DNA from: Occultella glacieicola
GTDB lineage: Bacteria; Actinomycetota; Actinomycetes; Actinomycetales; Beutenbergiaceae
DNA length: 64,000 nt
Reading direction: 5' to 3'
Assembly: GCF_004353825.1 (NCBI RefSeq)
Contig: NZ_SMNA01000004.1
Location: 372,001-436,000 of the forward strand
Part shown: in pieces, positions 12,130 to 22,030 of the stretch
Layout of the letters: each line of letters starts with the position of its first letter
How positions within the stretch are numbered: the stretch's first letter is position 1
Program-made: the position numbers and the translations under genes
Notes under the pieces: model-generated
Database searches by the model: none
What the model saw: only the letters and a program-made list of their open reading frames with translations
Told to the model about the DNA's origin: nothing

Positions 12130-13419
12130 TCAGCCGGTGAGCGCCAGGGTCCGCGCCAGCGGCACCCCGGGCCGGTAGGACAGGTGCACGTGTGACGACG
12201 CGTCGAGCACGGTGAGGTCGGCGCGGGCGCCGATCCCCAGGCGCCCGACGTCGTCGCGCCGCAGGGCGAGGGCTCCGCCGGCGGTGGCCGCCCACAACGC
12301 CTCGGCGGGAGTCATATGCATCTCCCGCACGGCGAGCGCGATGCAGAGCGGCATCGAACTGGTGAACGAGGTGCCGGGGTTGCAGTCGGTGGCCAGCGCG
12401 ACCCGCACGCCGGCGTCCAGCAGGGCGCGTGCGTCCGGGTAGGGCGACCCGGTCGAGAACTCGACACCGGGAAGAAGGGTCGCCACGGTGGTCGAGCCGG
12501 CGAGCGCGTCGACGTCCTCGCGGGTCAGGTGCGTGCCATGGTCGACGGCGGCCGCACCGAGTTCTACGCCGAGCCGCACCCCTGGCCCGGGGCCGAGCTG
12601 GCCCGCGTGCACGCGCAGGCCGAGCCCAGCCGCCCGGCCGGCGAGCAGGACTGCCCGCGACTGGTCGCCGTCGAACGCGTGCGGTGAGCCGGGCTCGCAG
12701 AACACGTCGATCCAGCGGGCGTGCGGGGCGCACTCGGCGAGCATCGGGCCCGTGACCAGGTCGACGTAGTCGTCCGCCCGGCCCACGTACTCCGGCGGCA
12801 CCACGTGCGCGCCGAGGAACGTGGTCTCGCCGGTGACCTCCCGGGCCAGGCGCAGCAGTCGGAGCTCGTCGGCGACGGTCAGCCCGTACCCGCTCTTGAT
12901 CTCGATGGTGCCGGTGCCCTGGGCGCGGGCCTCGGCCACGAGAGCGGCCAGTCGCGCTCGCAGCGCTTCCGCGGAAGCGCCCCGGGTCGCCGCCACGGTC
13001 GAGGCGATCCCGCCTCCGTCGTAGCTCTCGCCGGCCATCCGGGCGGCGAACTCCGCGGCGCGGTCACCGGCGAACGCGAGGTGGGTGTGGGAGTCGACGA
13101 ACGAGGGGACCACCGCGCGCCCGCCGACGTCGATCACCCGGTCGGCCGGCGGCGCCGCGGCGGCAAGCCCCACCCAGGTGACCCGATCGTCCGAGGCGGG
13201 GACGCCGTCGGGCACCGCGCGGCGGCCGCGCTGCGCTTCCGCGGAAGCACCAGTGTCGGTCCCCGCTTCCGCGGAAGCGTCCGAGGCGGTCCCCGCTTCC
13301 GCGGAAGCGCCCAGCTCGACCACGATCGCCGCATCGCGGACGATCCCGAGCCGGCCCGCCCCGAGTGCCGGGTCGTTCGTGACCAACTCGGTGATGCCGG
13401 TGACCAGGACCGAGACCAT
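12130..13419 (-). CDS. hutI: Imidazolonepropionase
   Basis: 429 residues. Amidohydrolase motifs are present: [14 protein letters not shown] (metal HxH), [33 protein letters not shown] and [10 protein letters not shown]. It hydrolyses imidazolone-5-propionate to N-formimidoyl-L-glutamate, the third step of histidine degradation. The ATG overlaps the hutU stop (TGATG), so it is coupled to hutU. Unusually, it carries four in-frame copies of ASAEA. Three (residues about 38-62) sit in an extra low-complexity segment near the N-terminus, and one is near residue 147. Each is encoded by the palindrome GCTTCCGCGGAAGC, which explains why the protein is longer than the usual 400-410 residues. Confidence 0.92.
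   Translation of the reverse strand: MVSVLVTGITELVTNDPALGAGRLGIVRDAAIVVELGASAEAGTASDASAEAGTDTGASAEAQRGRRAVPDGVPASDDRVTWVGLAAAAPPADRVIDVGGRAVVPSFVDSHTHLAFAGDRAAEFAARMAGESYDGGGIASTVAATRGASAEALRARLAALVAEARAQGTGTIEIKSGYGLTVADELRLLRLAREVTGETTFLGAHVVPPEYVGRADDYVDLVTGPMLAECAPHARWIDVFCEPGSPHAFDGDQSRAVLLAGRAAGLGLRVHAGQLGPGPGVRLGVELGAAAVDHGTHLTREDVDALAGSTTVATLLPGVEFSTGSPYPDARALLDAGVRVALATDCNPGTSFTSSMPLCIALAVREMHMTPAEALWAATAGGALALRRDDVGRLGIGARADLTVLDASSHVHLSYRPGVPLARTLALTG
12963..12980. repeat. Palindromic element inside hutI
   Basis: Perfect 18-bp palindrome GCGCTTCCGCGGAAGCGC, read in hutI as ASAEA within [12 protein letters not shown]. Confidence 0.85.
13235..13308. repeat. Three palindromes at exact 30-bp spacing inside hutI
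   Basis: GCTTCCGCGGAAGC occurs at 13235-13248, 13265-13278 and 13295-13308. The spacing is exactly 30 bases, so reading frame is kept. The bases between the copies are only partly alike. Confidence 0.9.
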
Positions 13420-15095
13420 CAGCCCTCCCGCATCGGAACCCGCACGCCCCGCTCGGCGGCGACCGCCTCGGCGCGCGGGTAGCCGGCGTCGACGTGCCGG
13501 ATCACGCCCATCGCCGGATCGTTGGACAGCACCCGCGACAGTTTCTGGGCGGCGAGCTCGGTGCCGTCGGCCACGCACACCTGCCCGGCGTGGATCGAGC
13601 GCCCGATGCCGACCCCGCCGCCGTGGTGGATCGACACCCAGGTCGCGCCCGACGCGGTGTTCACGAGCGCGTTCAGCAGCGGCCAGTCGGCGATGGCGTC
13701 GGAACCGTCGGCCATCGCCTCCGTCTCCCGGAAGGGGGAGGCCACGGAGCCCGCGTCCAGGTGGTCGCGTCCGATCACGATCGGGGCGGAGATCTCCCCG
13801 GAGGCGACCAGCTCGTTGAACCGCAGGCCGGCCAGGTGCCGCTCGCCGTGGCCGAGCCAGCAGATCCGGGCCGGCAGACCCTGGAACTCGACCCGCTCCT
13901 GCGCGGCCCGGATCCAGCGGTGCAGCTTCGCGTCGGCGGGGAACAGCTTGAGCACGGCGCGGTCGGTCGCGGCGATGTCCGCCGGGTCCCCGGACAGGGC
14001 CGCCCACCGGAACGGGCCCTTGCCCTCGCAGAACAGTGGGCGGATGTAGGCGGGCACGAATCCGGGGATTTCAAAGGCCCTGCACGCCCGCGCCTTTTCT
14101 GCCTCGGCCCGGATGGAGTTGCCGTAGTCGAACACCTCGGCGCCGGCGTCGGCGAACCCCACCATCGCGCCGACGTGCTGGGCCATCGATTCCCGTGCCC
14201 GCGCGGTGAACTCCTCCGGCTTCGCCTCCGCGTAGTCGTGCCACTCCTCCAGCGAGACCCCCTCGGGCAGGTAGGACAACGGGTCGTGGGCGGACGTCTG
14301 GTCGGTGACGATGTCGATCGCGACGCCGCGTCGCAGCAGTTCGCCGAACACGGTCGCGGCGTTCCCGACGACGCCCACGCTGAGCGGCCGCCGCTCCCGT
14401 CTCGCGGTCTCACAGCGCCCGACCGCGTCGGTCAGGTTCTCCGCGAGCTCGTCGAGGTAGCGGTGGTCGAGTCGGCGACGCAGCCGCGACTCGTCGACGT
14501 CGACGATGAGGCAGACGCCTCCGTTCAGGGTGACCGCAAGTGGCTGGGCGCCGCCCATCCCACCGCACCCCGCGGTCAGGGTGAGCGTCCCGGCCAGGCT
14601 CGCCCCGCCGTCGGGCACGGTCTTGCCGGCGAGTTTCGCGGCGACGGCGGCGAACGTCTCGTACGTACCCTGCAGGATGCCCTGGGTGCCGATGTAGATC
14701 CAGGATCCGGCGGTCATCTGCCCATACATGGTTAGGCCGAGGTGCTCGAGGCGGCGGAACTGCGGCCAGGTCGCCCAGTCCGGCACCAGGTTGGAGTTGG
14801 CGATCAGCACCCGCGGCGCCCACTCGTGGGTGGGCAGCACCCCGACCGGCCGGCCGGACTGGACGAGCAGGGTCTCGTCGTCGGCGAGGGTGGTCAGGGT
14901 GCGCACGATCGCGTCGTAGCTGGCCCAGTCCCGCGCGGCGCGGCCGGTGCCGCCGTAGACGACGAGGTCGTCCGGGCGCTCGGCGACGTCCGGGTCGAGG
15001 TTGTTCATCAGCATCCGCAGCGGCGCCTCGGTCTGCCAGCTGCGTGCGGTCAGGGTGGTGCCGCGCGGGGCGCGGACCTCGCGTGCTCCGTCCAT
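13419..15095 (-). CDS. hutU: Urocanate hydratase
   Basis: 558 residues from the ATG at 15095, which follows GAGGAGG; the frame is open for 80 codons upstream without similarity. Urocanase signatures run throughout: [25 protein letters not shown], the tightly bound NAD+ loop [25 protein letters not shown]-type [16 protein letters not shown], and [11 protein letters not shown]. It hydrates urocanate to 4-imidazolone-5-propionate. It is first in the hutUI operon. A putative operator lies about 100 bases upstream, shared with the divergent SulP gene. Confidence 0.95.
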   Translation of the reverse strand: MDGAREVRAPRGTTLTARSWQTEAPLRMLMNNLDPDVAERPDDLVVYGGTGRAARDWASYDAIVRTLTTLADDETLLVQSGRPVGVLPTHEWAPRVLIANSNLVPDWATWPQFRRLEHLGLTMYGQMTAGSWIYIGTQGILQGTYETFAAVAAKLAGKTVPDGGASLAGTLTLTAGCGGMGGAQPLAVTLNGGVCLIVDVDESRLRRRLDHRYLDELAENLTDAVGRCETARRERRPLSVGVVGNAATVFGELLRRGVAIDIVTDQTSAHDPLSYLPEGVSLEEWHDYAEAKPEEFTARARESMAQHVGAMVGFADAGAEVFDYGNSIRAEAEKARACRAFEIPGFVPAYIRPLFCEGKGPFRWAALSGDPADIAATDRAVLKLFPADAKLHRWIRAAQERVEFQGLPARICWLGHGERHLAGLRFNELVASGEISAPIVIGRDHLDAGSVASPFRETEAMADGSDAIADWPLLNALVNTASGATWVSIHHGGGVGIGRSIHAGQVCVADGTELAAQKLSRVLSNDPAMGVIRHVDAGYPRAEAVAAERGVRVPMREG

Positions 15096-15193
15096 CCGGG
15101 CCTCCTCGCCGACGGTGTGCGCTGCTCGAGCCAACGCCTGGGTCCATCTCACCCCGGCGTGGGGATGGGCCCAAGGGGTGGCGGGGGCGGGGT

Positions 15194-15209
15194 GTCTGCG
15201 ATCCCAGAC
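15194..15209. promoter_or_regulatory. Putative hut operator, hutU/sulP divergent region
   Basis: GTCTGCGATCCCAGAC has inverted arms GTCTG...CAGAC around six bases. The same arrangement occurs before hutH (18784-18799) and, with a weaker right arm, before the IclR gene (20502-20517 on the other strand). The site is about 100 bases from hutU and 128 from the SulP start, so it could control both. Confidence 0.65.
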
Positions 15210-15337
15210 GCCCTTTCGACCCGCGCGATCGGACGGACGCGAACTGGTCCCAGGCGCGCTCCGGGGCTGCGGTAACTTGTGATCGCGTCCGACTGTTGCC
15301 GGGCTCCGGAGCGTCTGTGCGATCGTCGGAGGCAACC

Positions 15338-17050
15338 GTGAGTAGAGAGATGCGGGACGTCCCCGGAGGCCTGTTGCCGATCGCCGGTTGGCTGCCCCGG
15401 TATGAGCGGCCCTGGCTGCGCGCAGACGTGATCGCGGGAATCGCGGTCGCCGCGATGATCGTGCCCAAGAACCTGGGCTATGCCGATATTGCCGGGGTGC
15501 CGGTTCAGAACGGACTGTATGCCGCGGCGGCCGGTGCGATCGTCTACGCGCTGTTCTGTACGTCTCGCCATATCTCGACCGGTCCGAGCTCGTCCCTCGC
15601 CACCGTCGCGGGTGGCGCGGTGGTCGTGACCGCCGTCACCGGTGACGACGCGGCCCAGCTCGTGGCAGCGATCACCTTGGTGACCGGCGTGCTGTTCCTG
15701 CTGCTGGCCGTCCTTCGGATGGGATGGATCGCCCAGTTCCTTTCGAGAGCCGTGGTCACCGGGTTCCTGGCCGGAGCCGCCGTCGACGTGGTCGTCGGTG
15801 AGCTGCCCAAGCTCACGGGCACGTCCGGGGACGGAGACAACGTGTGGCGCGAGTTCGCGTCGTGGATCGGCGGCCTCGGCGCCATCCATCTGCCGACGCT
15901 GGTGGTGGGCGTCGTCGCGCTCGCCGTGATTCTCGCGCTCCGGTTCTGGGCGCCGAAGGTTCCGGGCGCGCTGACGCTCGTGGTCGGCGGCCTGCTCGCC
16001 TCGTACCTGTTCGATCTGGGTGGACGGGACGTGGCACTTGTCGGTCCGGTGCCGACCGGGCTGCCGGTCCCGCAACTGCCGAGCCTCGACCTGGCCCTGC
16101 AACACGCTCCCGAGATCCTGATCGCGGCCTCGGCCCTCCTGCTGATCGGGTTCTCGCAGACGGCCGGCGACGCCCGGGCCTTCGCGACCCGGCACCGCTA
16201 CCGCATCGACGAGAACCAGGAGGCGGTCGCCCAGGGGATGGCGAACGTCGGGGCCGGTCTGGTCCAGGGAATGCCGGTGTCGACCAGCTTGTCGGCGAGC
16301 TCGCTCAACGAGTCGGCTGGTGCGCGGACACCGGTGGCGTCGCTCACCACAGGAGCGCTGGTGATCCTGACGCTGCTCCTGCTCGCGCCGTTGTTCTCCG
16401 AGCTGCCGAAAGCCGTGCTGGGGGCGATCATCATCGATGCCGTCGTGTTCGGGATGATCAACCTGAAGGAGTTCGCTCGGATGCTGCGCGTGTCGAGATT
16501 CGACTTCTGGATCGCCGTGGCGGCCGTCGTGGGCGTGCTCTCCGTGGGCGTCCTGTTCGGGATCGTGATCGGGGTCGCGCTCTCGCTCGGCTGGCTCGTC
16601 TACGTCTCGACGCGGCCCGCGATGCCGGCCCTGGGCCGCGAGCCCGGGACCCAGGTCTTCCGCGACCTCGACCTCAACCCCGCTGACGAGACGTTCCCGG
16701 GCATCGGCGTGATACGTCTTGACGGCGGCCTGTTCTTCGCCACGGCCGAGGCGTTCGACGAGCGCATCCGCGGACTCCTCACGGGTGATCAGCCTCTCAC
16801 GGCGCTGGTGCTTGATCTCGAGGGCGTCGGCTTCATCGACTCCCAGGGTGCGGCGAAGGTCACGGAGATCCGCGACCTGACCGAAGCGGAGGGCGTCACG
16901 CTGCGGCTCGCCCGGGTGAAGCCCCACGTCCTGAACGTACTCAGAGCCCAGGGCGTCCTCGACCGTGTCGGCGCCGACCACGTCCACGGGAACGTCCATC
17001 GCGCCGTCGAGGCCCAGCTGGCTGAGAGCACGGACCACGAGGCGCAGTGA
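15338..17050 (+). CDS. SulP/SLC26 family anion transporter with STAS domain
   Basis: 570 residues from GTG at 15338, preceded by GGAGG at seven bases; the longer open frame upstream overlaps hutU and looks spurious. The N-terminus has the family's [20 protein letters not shown] and [22 protein letters not shown], followed by about a dozen hydrophobic helices with the SulP motif [22 protein letters not shown]-terminal STAS domain (about residues 450-560) includes [17 protein letters not shown]. These carriers move sulfate, bicarbonate or dicarboxylates. Divergence from hutU across a shared putative operator hints at a link with the hut regulon, which is inference only. Confidence 0.88.
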   Translation: MSREMRDVPGGLLPIAGWLPRYERPWLRADVIAGIAVAAMIVPKNLGYADIAGVPVQNGLYAAAAGAIVYALFCTSRHISTGPSSSLATVAGGAVVVTAVTGDDAAQLVAAITLVTGVLFLLLAVLRMGWIAQFLSRAVVTGFLAGAAVDVVVGELPKLTGTSGDGDNVWREFASWIGGLGAIHLPTLVVGVVALAVILALRFWAPKVPGALTLVVGGLLASYLFDLGGRDVALVGPVPTGLPVPQLPSLDLALQHAPEILIAASALLLIGFSQTAGDARAFATRHRYRIDENQEAVAQGMANVGAGLVQGMPVSTSLSASSLNESAGARTPVASLTTGALVILTLLLLAPLFSELPKAVLGAIIIDAVVFGMINLKEFARMLRVSRFDFWIAVAAVVGVLSVGVLFGIVIGVALSLGWLVYVSTRPAMPALGREPGTQVFRDLDLNPADETFPGIGVIRLDGGLFFATAEAFDERIRGLLTGDQPLTALVLDLEGVGFIDSQGAAKVTEIRDLTEAEGVTLRLARVKPHVLNVLRAQGVLDRVGADHVHGNVHRAVEAQLAESTDHEAQ

Positions 17051-17099
17051 CCAGGAACCCGGACGGGTCCGCTCTTCCGGGTGTGGCCGGGTCGGGATC

Positions 17100-17121
17100 G
17101 TGACACGCCAGCGCGTGTCAC
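17100..17121. terminator. Bidirectional terminator hairpin between sulP and hutH
   Basis: GTGACACGC-CAGC-GCGTGTCAC is a perfect 9-bp stem in the gap between the two convergent genes. A weaker ACCCGGA...TCCGGGT hairpin lies just upstream at 17057-17082. Confidence 0.65.
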
Positions 17122-17178
17122 AGCTGGACAGGTCCGCACGCTGAGCGCGGCGAGGCCCGCGGGGGCAGCCCGCCACCC

Positions 17179-18729
17179 CTACAGCAGCGGCCCCGTCACC
17201 GCCTCGGCCGCGGCCACCACCGCGCCGTCGGCCACGGCCGCGGTGACCGCGGCGATCTGCGGCGCCACCGGCTCATCCGGGCCCGGCCTGCCCACTCCGG
17301 CGGCCCGCAAGGCGTCCCGCACGGCCGCCGTCGCCGGCCCGGGCTCGAGCGGTGCGCGCAGGTCCAGCCCGCGCGCGGCGGTGAGCAACTCGATCGCGAC
17401 GACCGACCGGAGGCCGGCGACGGCGCGGCGCAGCTTGCGCGCGGCTGCCCACCCCATCGAGACGTGGTCCTCCTGCATCGCCGAGCTCGGGATCGAGTCC
17501 ACGCTCGCCGGGAGCGCGAGCCGCTTGAGCTCGGAGACGATCCCGGCCGCGGTGTACTGGGCGATCATCAGCCCGGAGTCCACGCCCGGGTCGTCGGCGA
17601 GGAACGGCGGCAGCCCGTTGCTGCGGTTGCGGTCGAGGAACCGGTCGGTGCGCCGCTCGCTCATCGATGCCACGTCCGCGACCGCGATCGCGAGGAAGTC
17701 GGCGACGTAGCCGATCGGGGCGCCGTGGAAGTTGCCGTTCGACTCCACCCGCCCGTCGGGCGTCACCACGGGATTGTCGACGGCGGAGGCGAGCTCCCGT
17801 TCGGCGGTCGCGTTCGCGTGGGCGAGGGTGTCGCGGGCTGCGCCGTGCACCTGCGGCGCACAGCGCAGCGAGTAGGCGTCCTGCACGCGGGTGCACGCCG
17901 CCGGGTCCCGGTGGCTGTCCATGATCGGGCTGCCGACGAGCAGGGCGCGCAGGTTCGCGGCCGAGTCGGCCTGTCCCGGGTGCGGACGCAGCGCCTGCAG
18001 TTCCGCCGCGAACGCGGCGTCGGTGCCGAGCAGCGCCTCGACGCTCATCGCGGCGGCGACGTCCGCCGTCCGCAGGAGCAGCGCGAGGTCGTGCGCGGCG
18101 AGCACGAGCATGCCGAGCATCCCGTCGGTGCCGTTGATCAGCGCGAGCCCCTCCTTCTCGGCGAGCTCGACCGGGGCGAGCCCGGCCCGGGCGAGCGCCT
18201 CGCCCGCGGGCGCCGCCACGCCGTCGGGCATGCGCACCAAGCCCTCCCCGATCAGGGCGAGCGCCACGTGCGCGAGCGGTGCGAGGTCTCCCGAGCAGCC
18301 GAGCGAGCCGTACTCGTGGACCACCGGGGTCAGGCCCGCCGAGAGCATCGCGGCGTAGGCGAGGGCGGTCTCGCGGCGCACCCCGGTGCGGCCGGTGGCG
18401 AGGGTGGACAGCCGCAGCAGCATCAGCGCGCGGACCACCTCACGCTCCACCTCGGGTCCGGCGCCGGCGGCGTGCGAGCGGACCAGGCTGCGCTGCAGCT
18501 GGGCGCGGCGCTCGGGCGGGATGTGCGTGGTGGCGAGCGCGCCGAAGCCGGTGGAGACACCGTAGTGCGGCTGGGCGTCGTCGGCGAGGGCCTCGATCAC
18601 GGCGCGGCTGGCGTCGATGGCGGCCAGGGCGTCGGGGCTGAGCTCCACGCGGGCGCCACCGCGGGCCACGGCGACCACCTGCTCCTGGCTGAGCGGTCCG
18701 GGACCGACCTCGACGACATCGATGTCCAT
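17179..18729 (-). CDS. hutH: Histidine ammonia-lyase
   Basis: 516 residues from the ATG at 18729 (ribosome binding site GGGATGG). Family signatures: HYGVSTGFGALA, EYGSLGCSGDLAPLAHVAL, INGTDGMLG, QDAYSLRCAPQVHG and the C-terminal MQEDHVSMG. It deaminates histidine to urocanate. The triad that cyclises into the MIO prosthetic group is Cys-Ser-Gly (residues 145-147) rather than the more common Ala-Ser-Gly; I expect this to be functional because the Ser-Gly pair is intact. It stands alone, 55 bases downstream of its own copy of the hut palindrome. Confidence 0.95.
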   Translation of the reverse strand: MDIDVVEVGPGPLSQEQVVAVARGGARVELSPDALAAIDASRAVIEALADDAQPHYGVSTGFGALATTHIPPERRAQLQRSLVRSHAAGAGPEVEREVVRALMLLRLSTLATGRTGVRRETALAYAAMLSAGLTPVVHEYGSLGCSGDLAPLAHVALALIGEGLVRMPDGVAAPAGEALARAGLAPVELAEKEGLALINGTDGMLGMLVLAAHDLALLLRTADVAAAMSVEALLGTDAAFAAELQALRPHPGQADSAANLRALLVGSPIMDSHRDPAACTRVQDAYSLRCAPQVHGAARDTLAHANATAERELASAVDNPVVTPDGRVESNGNFHGAPIGYVADFLAIAVADVASMSERRTDRFLDRNRSNGLPPFLADDPGVDSGLMIAQYTAAGIVSELKRLALPASVDSIPSSAMQEDHVSMGWAAARKLRRAVAGLRSVVAIELLTAARGLDLRAPLEPGPATAAVRDALRAAGVGRPGPDEPVAPQIAAVTAAVADGAVVAAAEAVTGPLL

Positions 18730-18783
18730 GTCGCCATCCCACTGCGCGGACGCCCACAAACCCAGGGCCGAGCGACGCATGTC

Positions 18784-18799
18784 GTCTGGGATGACAGAC
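18784..18799. promoter_or_regulatory. Putative hut operator before hutH
   Basis: GTCTGGGATGACAGAC; read on the hutH strand it is GTCTGTCATCCCAGAC, which differs from the hutU site at only two central positions. Both sites are followed on one side by GCC and share ATCCCAGACG. Confidence 0.65.
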
Positions 18800-18856
18800 G
18801 CCTACCGTCGATGCCCGAACCCGGCCCCTCCGGGTGATCGACCCCGAAAGGCCAGC

Positions 18857-19452
18857 ATGCGCAGACTCCACTACTTCATCGCCATCACCCTCGACGGCTT
18901 TCGCGGGGCCGGACGGCGCCGACCCGACCGGCCCGAACGGGTTCTGGCCCATCGCGCCGGACTACCTGGAGCACTTCGTGGCCGAGTAGCCGCCAGGCGC
19001 TGCCCGTGCAGGCGCGGGAGGCGCTGTCCGTCACGGCCGAGGGCACCCGTTTCGACACCGTGCTCGAGGGGCGGCGCAGCTACGAGATCGGGCTCGCGGC
19101 CGGGATCCCGGACGCCTTCCCGCACCTGCGCCACCTGGTGTTCTCCCGGACCCTGACCGAGACTCCCGCCGCGGCGGTCGAGCTGGTCGCGGACTATCCC
19201 GTGGCCACGGTGCGCGAACTCAAGCAGCAGCCGGGCAAGGACATCTGGCTGCTGGGCGGCGCCGAGCTGGCCGGGTCGCTGTACGGCGAGATCGACGTCC
19301 TCACGCTCAAGGTCGCGCCGCTGACCATCGGCACCGGCATCCCGCTCTTCTCCGACAGGGCGGCCTTCGATCCCCGCACCTGGACGCTGGCACGCCACAC
19401 CGTGCCGGACAGTGGGGCGATGTTCTTGAGCTATGAGCGCACCGGCGGCTAG
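18857..19452 (+). pseudogene. Broken dihydrofolate reductase-like (RibD C-terminal) gene
   Basis: The start MRRLHYFIAITLDGF and the remainder (GAGRRR in frame; AGPDGADPTGPNGFWPIAPDYLEHFVAE in another frame) show a two-base loss near 18899. A TAG then follows VAE at about 18988 with a further shift. From GTG 19006 the frame is intact to 19452, with the family hallmarks DTVLEGRRSYE, VFSRTL, IWLLGGAELAGSLYGEIDVLTLKVAPLTIGTGIPLF. At least two independent lesions make decay more likely than sequencing error. One of several paralogs of this family in the window. Confidence 0.75.
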
Positions 19453-19496
19453 GGCGCACTCACCGGTATGTCGCCGCCGCGTGTCAGGATTCCCAG

Positions 19497-20441
19497 ATGT
19501 CCTCCCGAGCGGATCCGGTCGATCCAGCCTTACTGGCCGAATGGTGTATCGAGCAGCTGGGTAGCCCGCCCGTGGCTGAGATCTTCAGGTCCGGGCACCT
19601 GTCCGCAGTCATCGGGCTGCGGCTCGCCGACGGCCGCGAGGTCGTGGTCAAGATCCGTCCGGCCTCGCCGCGGCTGGCAGCCTGCGTCGAGATCCAGCGA
19701 CGCGCGTTCCGGGCCGGCTATCCCTGCCCGCAGCCGCTCACCGGCGTCGCCGTGTTCGGCGAGGGCGTCGCGACCGCGGAGGCCTACATTCCCGGCGGTG
19801 ACCGGCTCCCGGGTGCGGATCACGCAGCCGTGGCCTTTGCCGAAGCGTTCGCGTGGCTGGTGCGGCTCGCCCCTCGGCCGGCCGAGGTGTCCACGCTCGA
19901 GCCGCCACCGTCGTGGGCGGCCTGGAACCACGCCGGAGGCGGCCTGTGGCCGCGTCCGGAGGGGCCCGACGTCAACCTCAACGAGGTGGCCGCCGGCGCG
20001 GAGTGGATCGACGATGCCGGGCGCCGGGCCCGCGAAAGGCTGCGAGCCGGCCAGGCTGAAGCCGTGATCGGTCACTGCGACTGGCTGGCCGGCAACCTGC
20101 GTTGGCGTGGTGACGCGCTGCTGGTGGTACACGACTGGGACAGCATGATCGTCGACAGCGAAGCCGTCCTCGTCGGCCTGGCCGCCGCGCTGTACTCGAC
20201 CGTCAACGAGGACACGTTGGCAACCGTCGAGGACACGGCACGATTCCTCGTCGCGTATTGCCGTGCACGTGGTCGGGAGTTCAGCGCCGACGAACTCGAA
20301 CGGTCGTGGGCGGCCGGTGTCTGGTCCAGGGCCTATGACGCCAAGTACCAGCACACGGTCGGGCAGCCGGTCACCTCGCTCAGCGAGAGCGAGGCCCGTG
20401 AGCGCCTCCGTCGTGCGGGTACCGACTCGCAGCGGCGCTAG
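19497..20441 (+). CDS. Aminoglycoside phosphotransferase-like kinase
   Basis: 314 residues. The APH/choline-kinase fold is shown by a nucleotide-binding EVVVKIRP, the catalytic loop GHCDWLAGNLRW (Brenner-type HxDxxxxN), and VVHDWDSMIVDSE supplying the metal-binding aspartate. Substrates of such orphan kinases range from small hydroxylated metabolites to antibiotics, and nothing here selects among them. It ends about 100 bases before the IclR gene, and the putative hut operator lies between. Confidence 0.75.
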   Translation: MSSRADPVDPALLAEWCIEQLGSPPVAEIFRSGHLSAVIGLRLADGREVVVKIRPASPRLAACVEIQRRAFRAGYPCPQPLTGVAVFGEGVATAEAYIPGGDRLPGADHAAVAFAEAFAWLVRLAPRPAEVSTLEPPPSWAAWNHAGGGLWPRPEGPDVNLNEVAAGAEWIDDAGRRARERLRAGQAEAVIGHCDWLAGNLRWRGDALLVVHDWDSMIVDSEAVLVGLAAALYSTVNEDTLATVEDTARFLVAYCRARGREFSADELERSWAAGVWSRAYDAKYQHTVGQPVTSLSESEARERLRRAGTDSQRR

Positions 20442-20501
20442 CCGGGCCCGCTACGGCATGGACCGGGCGAACTGGTCCGTCGGGCTCGTGCCTGCCATCC
20501 T

Positions 20502-20517
20502 GTCCCGTATCGCAGAC
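20502..20517. promoter_or_regulatory. Putative hut operator before the IclR gene
   Basis: The minus-strand reading GTCTGCGATACGGGAC matches the hutU site at 13 of 16 positions, including the whole left part GTGTCTGCGAT when one flanking pair is added. It sits 25 bases before the IclR start, as expected for autoregulation. Confidence 0.5.
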
Positions 20518-20542
20518 ACGGTGGTCGGCGGCAGGAGACGCG

Positions 20543-21364
20543 GTGGTCACGAGCAGTTCGGTGCCGGCGGCCTCGCACGCGCTCGCGATCCTGCGCTACC
20601 TCGCCGCACAGGCCGGCCCGGTACCCGCCGCCGCGATCGCCCGCGATCTCGGCCTGCCCCGCTCGAGCGTCTATCACCTGCTCGCGGTGCTGGTGGAGGA
20701 TGGGTTCGCGGTGCACCTGCCGGAGGAGCGCCGGTACGGGCTCGGCGTGTCCGCGTTCGAGCTCGGCTCCGCGTACTCGCGGCAGGCGCCGCTGGCCCGG
20801 CTGGCCCGGCCGGTGCTCGCCCGGCTCGTGGACACCGTGCACGAGTCCGCCCACCTGGCCGTGCTGCACGGGCGGGAGGTGCTCTACGTGGTGGAGGAGC
20901 GGGCCCGGGGGCGGCCGCCGCTGGTCAGCGACGTCGGCGTGCGGCTGCCCGCCCAGCTGACCGCGAGCGGCCGCGCCATCCTCGCCGACCTGCCCCGCGC
21001 CCACGTGCGCGCCCTGTTCCCGGGGGCCGACGCGTTCGTGGACCGGCACGGCGCGGGGCCGCGGACGCCGTCCGCGCTGCGCTCCCTGCTGGTGCAGGTG
21101 CGCCGCGACGGGTACGCCACCGAGCACGGCGAGGTGACGCCCGGCTTCGCGTCCGTGGCCGTGGCGGTCCACGACCACACCGGTCACCCGGTCGCGGGCC
21201 TCGCCATCACGTTCCCCACCGAGGCGTCGGAGCCCGACGGCGCGGCCCGGGCCGCGTACGCCGGCGCCGCCGAGCGGGCCGCTGCCACGCTGCGCGAGCG
21301 CATCGGTGGACGAAGTCCTGAGGATAGTGTCCGATCGGGGCGGAGCCGTTCGTCGTACGGGTGA
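20543..21364 (+). CDS. IclR family transcriptional regulator, probable hut regulator
   Basis: 273 residues from GTG 20543 (GGAG upstream). N-terminal winged helix (SHALAILRYLAAQAGPVPAAAIARDLGLPRSSVYHLLAVL) and C-terminal IclR effector domain (HLAVLHGREVLYVVEE, LPAQLTASGRAILADL, GYATEHGEVTPGFASVAVAV). IclR proteins bind palindromes as dimers or tetramers and respond to a pathway metabolite. The three similar palindromes here (hutU, hutH and its own promoter) make it the best candidate for hut control, with urocanate or histidine as a plausible ligand. That assignment is inference from context. Confidence 0.82.
   Translation: MVTSSSVPAASHALAILRYLAAQAGPVPAAAIARDLGLPRSSVYHLLAVLVEDGFAVHLPEERRYGLGVSAFELGSAYSRQAPLARLARPVLARLVDTVHESAHLAVLHGREVLYVVEERARGRPPLVSDVGVRLPAQLTASGRAILADLPRAHVRALFPGADAFVDRHGAGPRTPSALRSLLVQVRRDGYATEHGEVTPGFASVAVAVHDHTGHPVAGLAITFPTEASEPDGAARAAYAGAAERAAATLRERIGGRSPEDSVRSGRSRSSYG
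21328..21356 (+). promoter_or_regulatory. ECF-type promoter candidate for the sigma factor operon
   Basis: TGTCCGA (21328-21334) and CGTCGT (21351-21356) are separated by 16 bases and lie about 50 bases before the first gene. This resembles the TGTCGA / CGTC-type promoters I recall for ECF42 sigma factors, so the operon may be self-activated. It overlaps the 3' end of the IclR gene. Confidence 0.4.
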
Positions 21365-21406
21365 GGGCGTCCACGAGGGGCGCCCGGACCGAAGGGAGTC
21401 GCGATC

Positions 21407-22012
21407 ATGAGACTGGTGACCAACACGCAGGTCTCGGTCGATGGAGTGATGCAGGCGAATGGTGGCCCGAACGCCGACCTCGACCCAGGGATGGAGCGCG
21501 GCGGATGGGCCAGACCGCTGTTCGACGATCAGGCCATGGCCTATGTCAACGAGGTCTACCAGCGTGCTGACGCGTTCCTGTTCGGTCGGCGCACCTACGG
21601 CCTGTTCGCCGGCTACTGGGGAGCGATGGCTCACGGTAGCGGCCCCATCGCCGATGCCCTGAACACGCGGCCCAAGTACGTCGCGTCGAACACGCTGACC
21701 GAGGCTGGATGGGCGGACACGACCGTTCTCGGCGGGGACCTGACCGCGGCGATCGGTGAGTTGAAGGCTAGGCCGGGCGGCGAACTGCAGGTGCACGGTA
21801 GCGGGCACCTGGTCCGATGGCTGCTCGCGAACCAGTTGGTCGACGAACTCACGCTGCTCGTCTGCCCGGTGGTGGTCGGGCAGGGCGCGCGGCTGTTTCC
21901 CGACCGCGGACCCGACGCGGCGCTCGACCTGGTCGCCTCGCGTGCCTTCCCACGCGGCATCACGATGCAGGTCTACCGGCCCGCCGGACCACCGCAGTAC
22001 GCCACCGACTGA
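21407..22012 (+). CDS. Dihydrofolate reductase family (RibD C-terminal-like) protein
   Basis: 201 residues: MRLVTNTQVSVDGVMQANGG at the N-terminus, ADAFLFGRRTYGLFAGYW in the middle and the C-terminal GGELQVHGSGHLVRWLL...DELTLLVCPVVVGQGARLF. The fold is that of the RibD reductase domain and binds NADPH. Proteins of this type commonly sit with ECF sigma factors and YCII proteins, and their substrates are not established. First gene of a three-gene operon (19-base gap to the next). Confidence 0.82.
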   Translation: MRLVTNTQVSVDGVMQANGGPNADLDPGMERGGWARPLFDDQAMAYVNEVYQRADAFLFGRRTYGLFAGYWGAMAHGSGPIADALNTRPKYVASNTLTEAGWADTTVLGGDLTAAIGELKARPGGELQVHGSGHLVRWLLANQLVDELTLLVCPVVVGQGARLFPDRGPDAALDLVASRAFPRGITMQVYRPAGPPQYATD

Positions 22013-22030
22013 GAACCCGGAGGAGATGAC

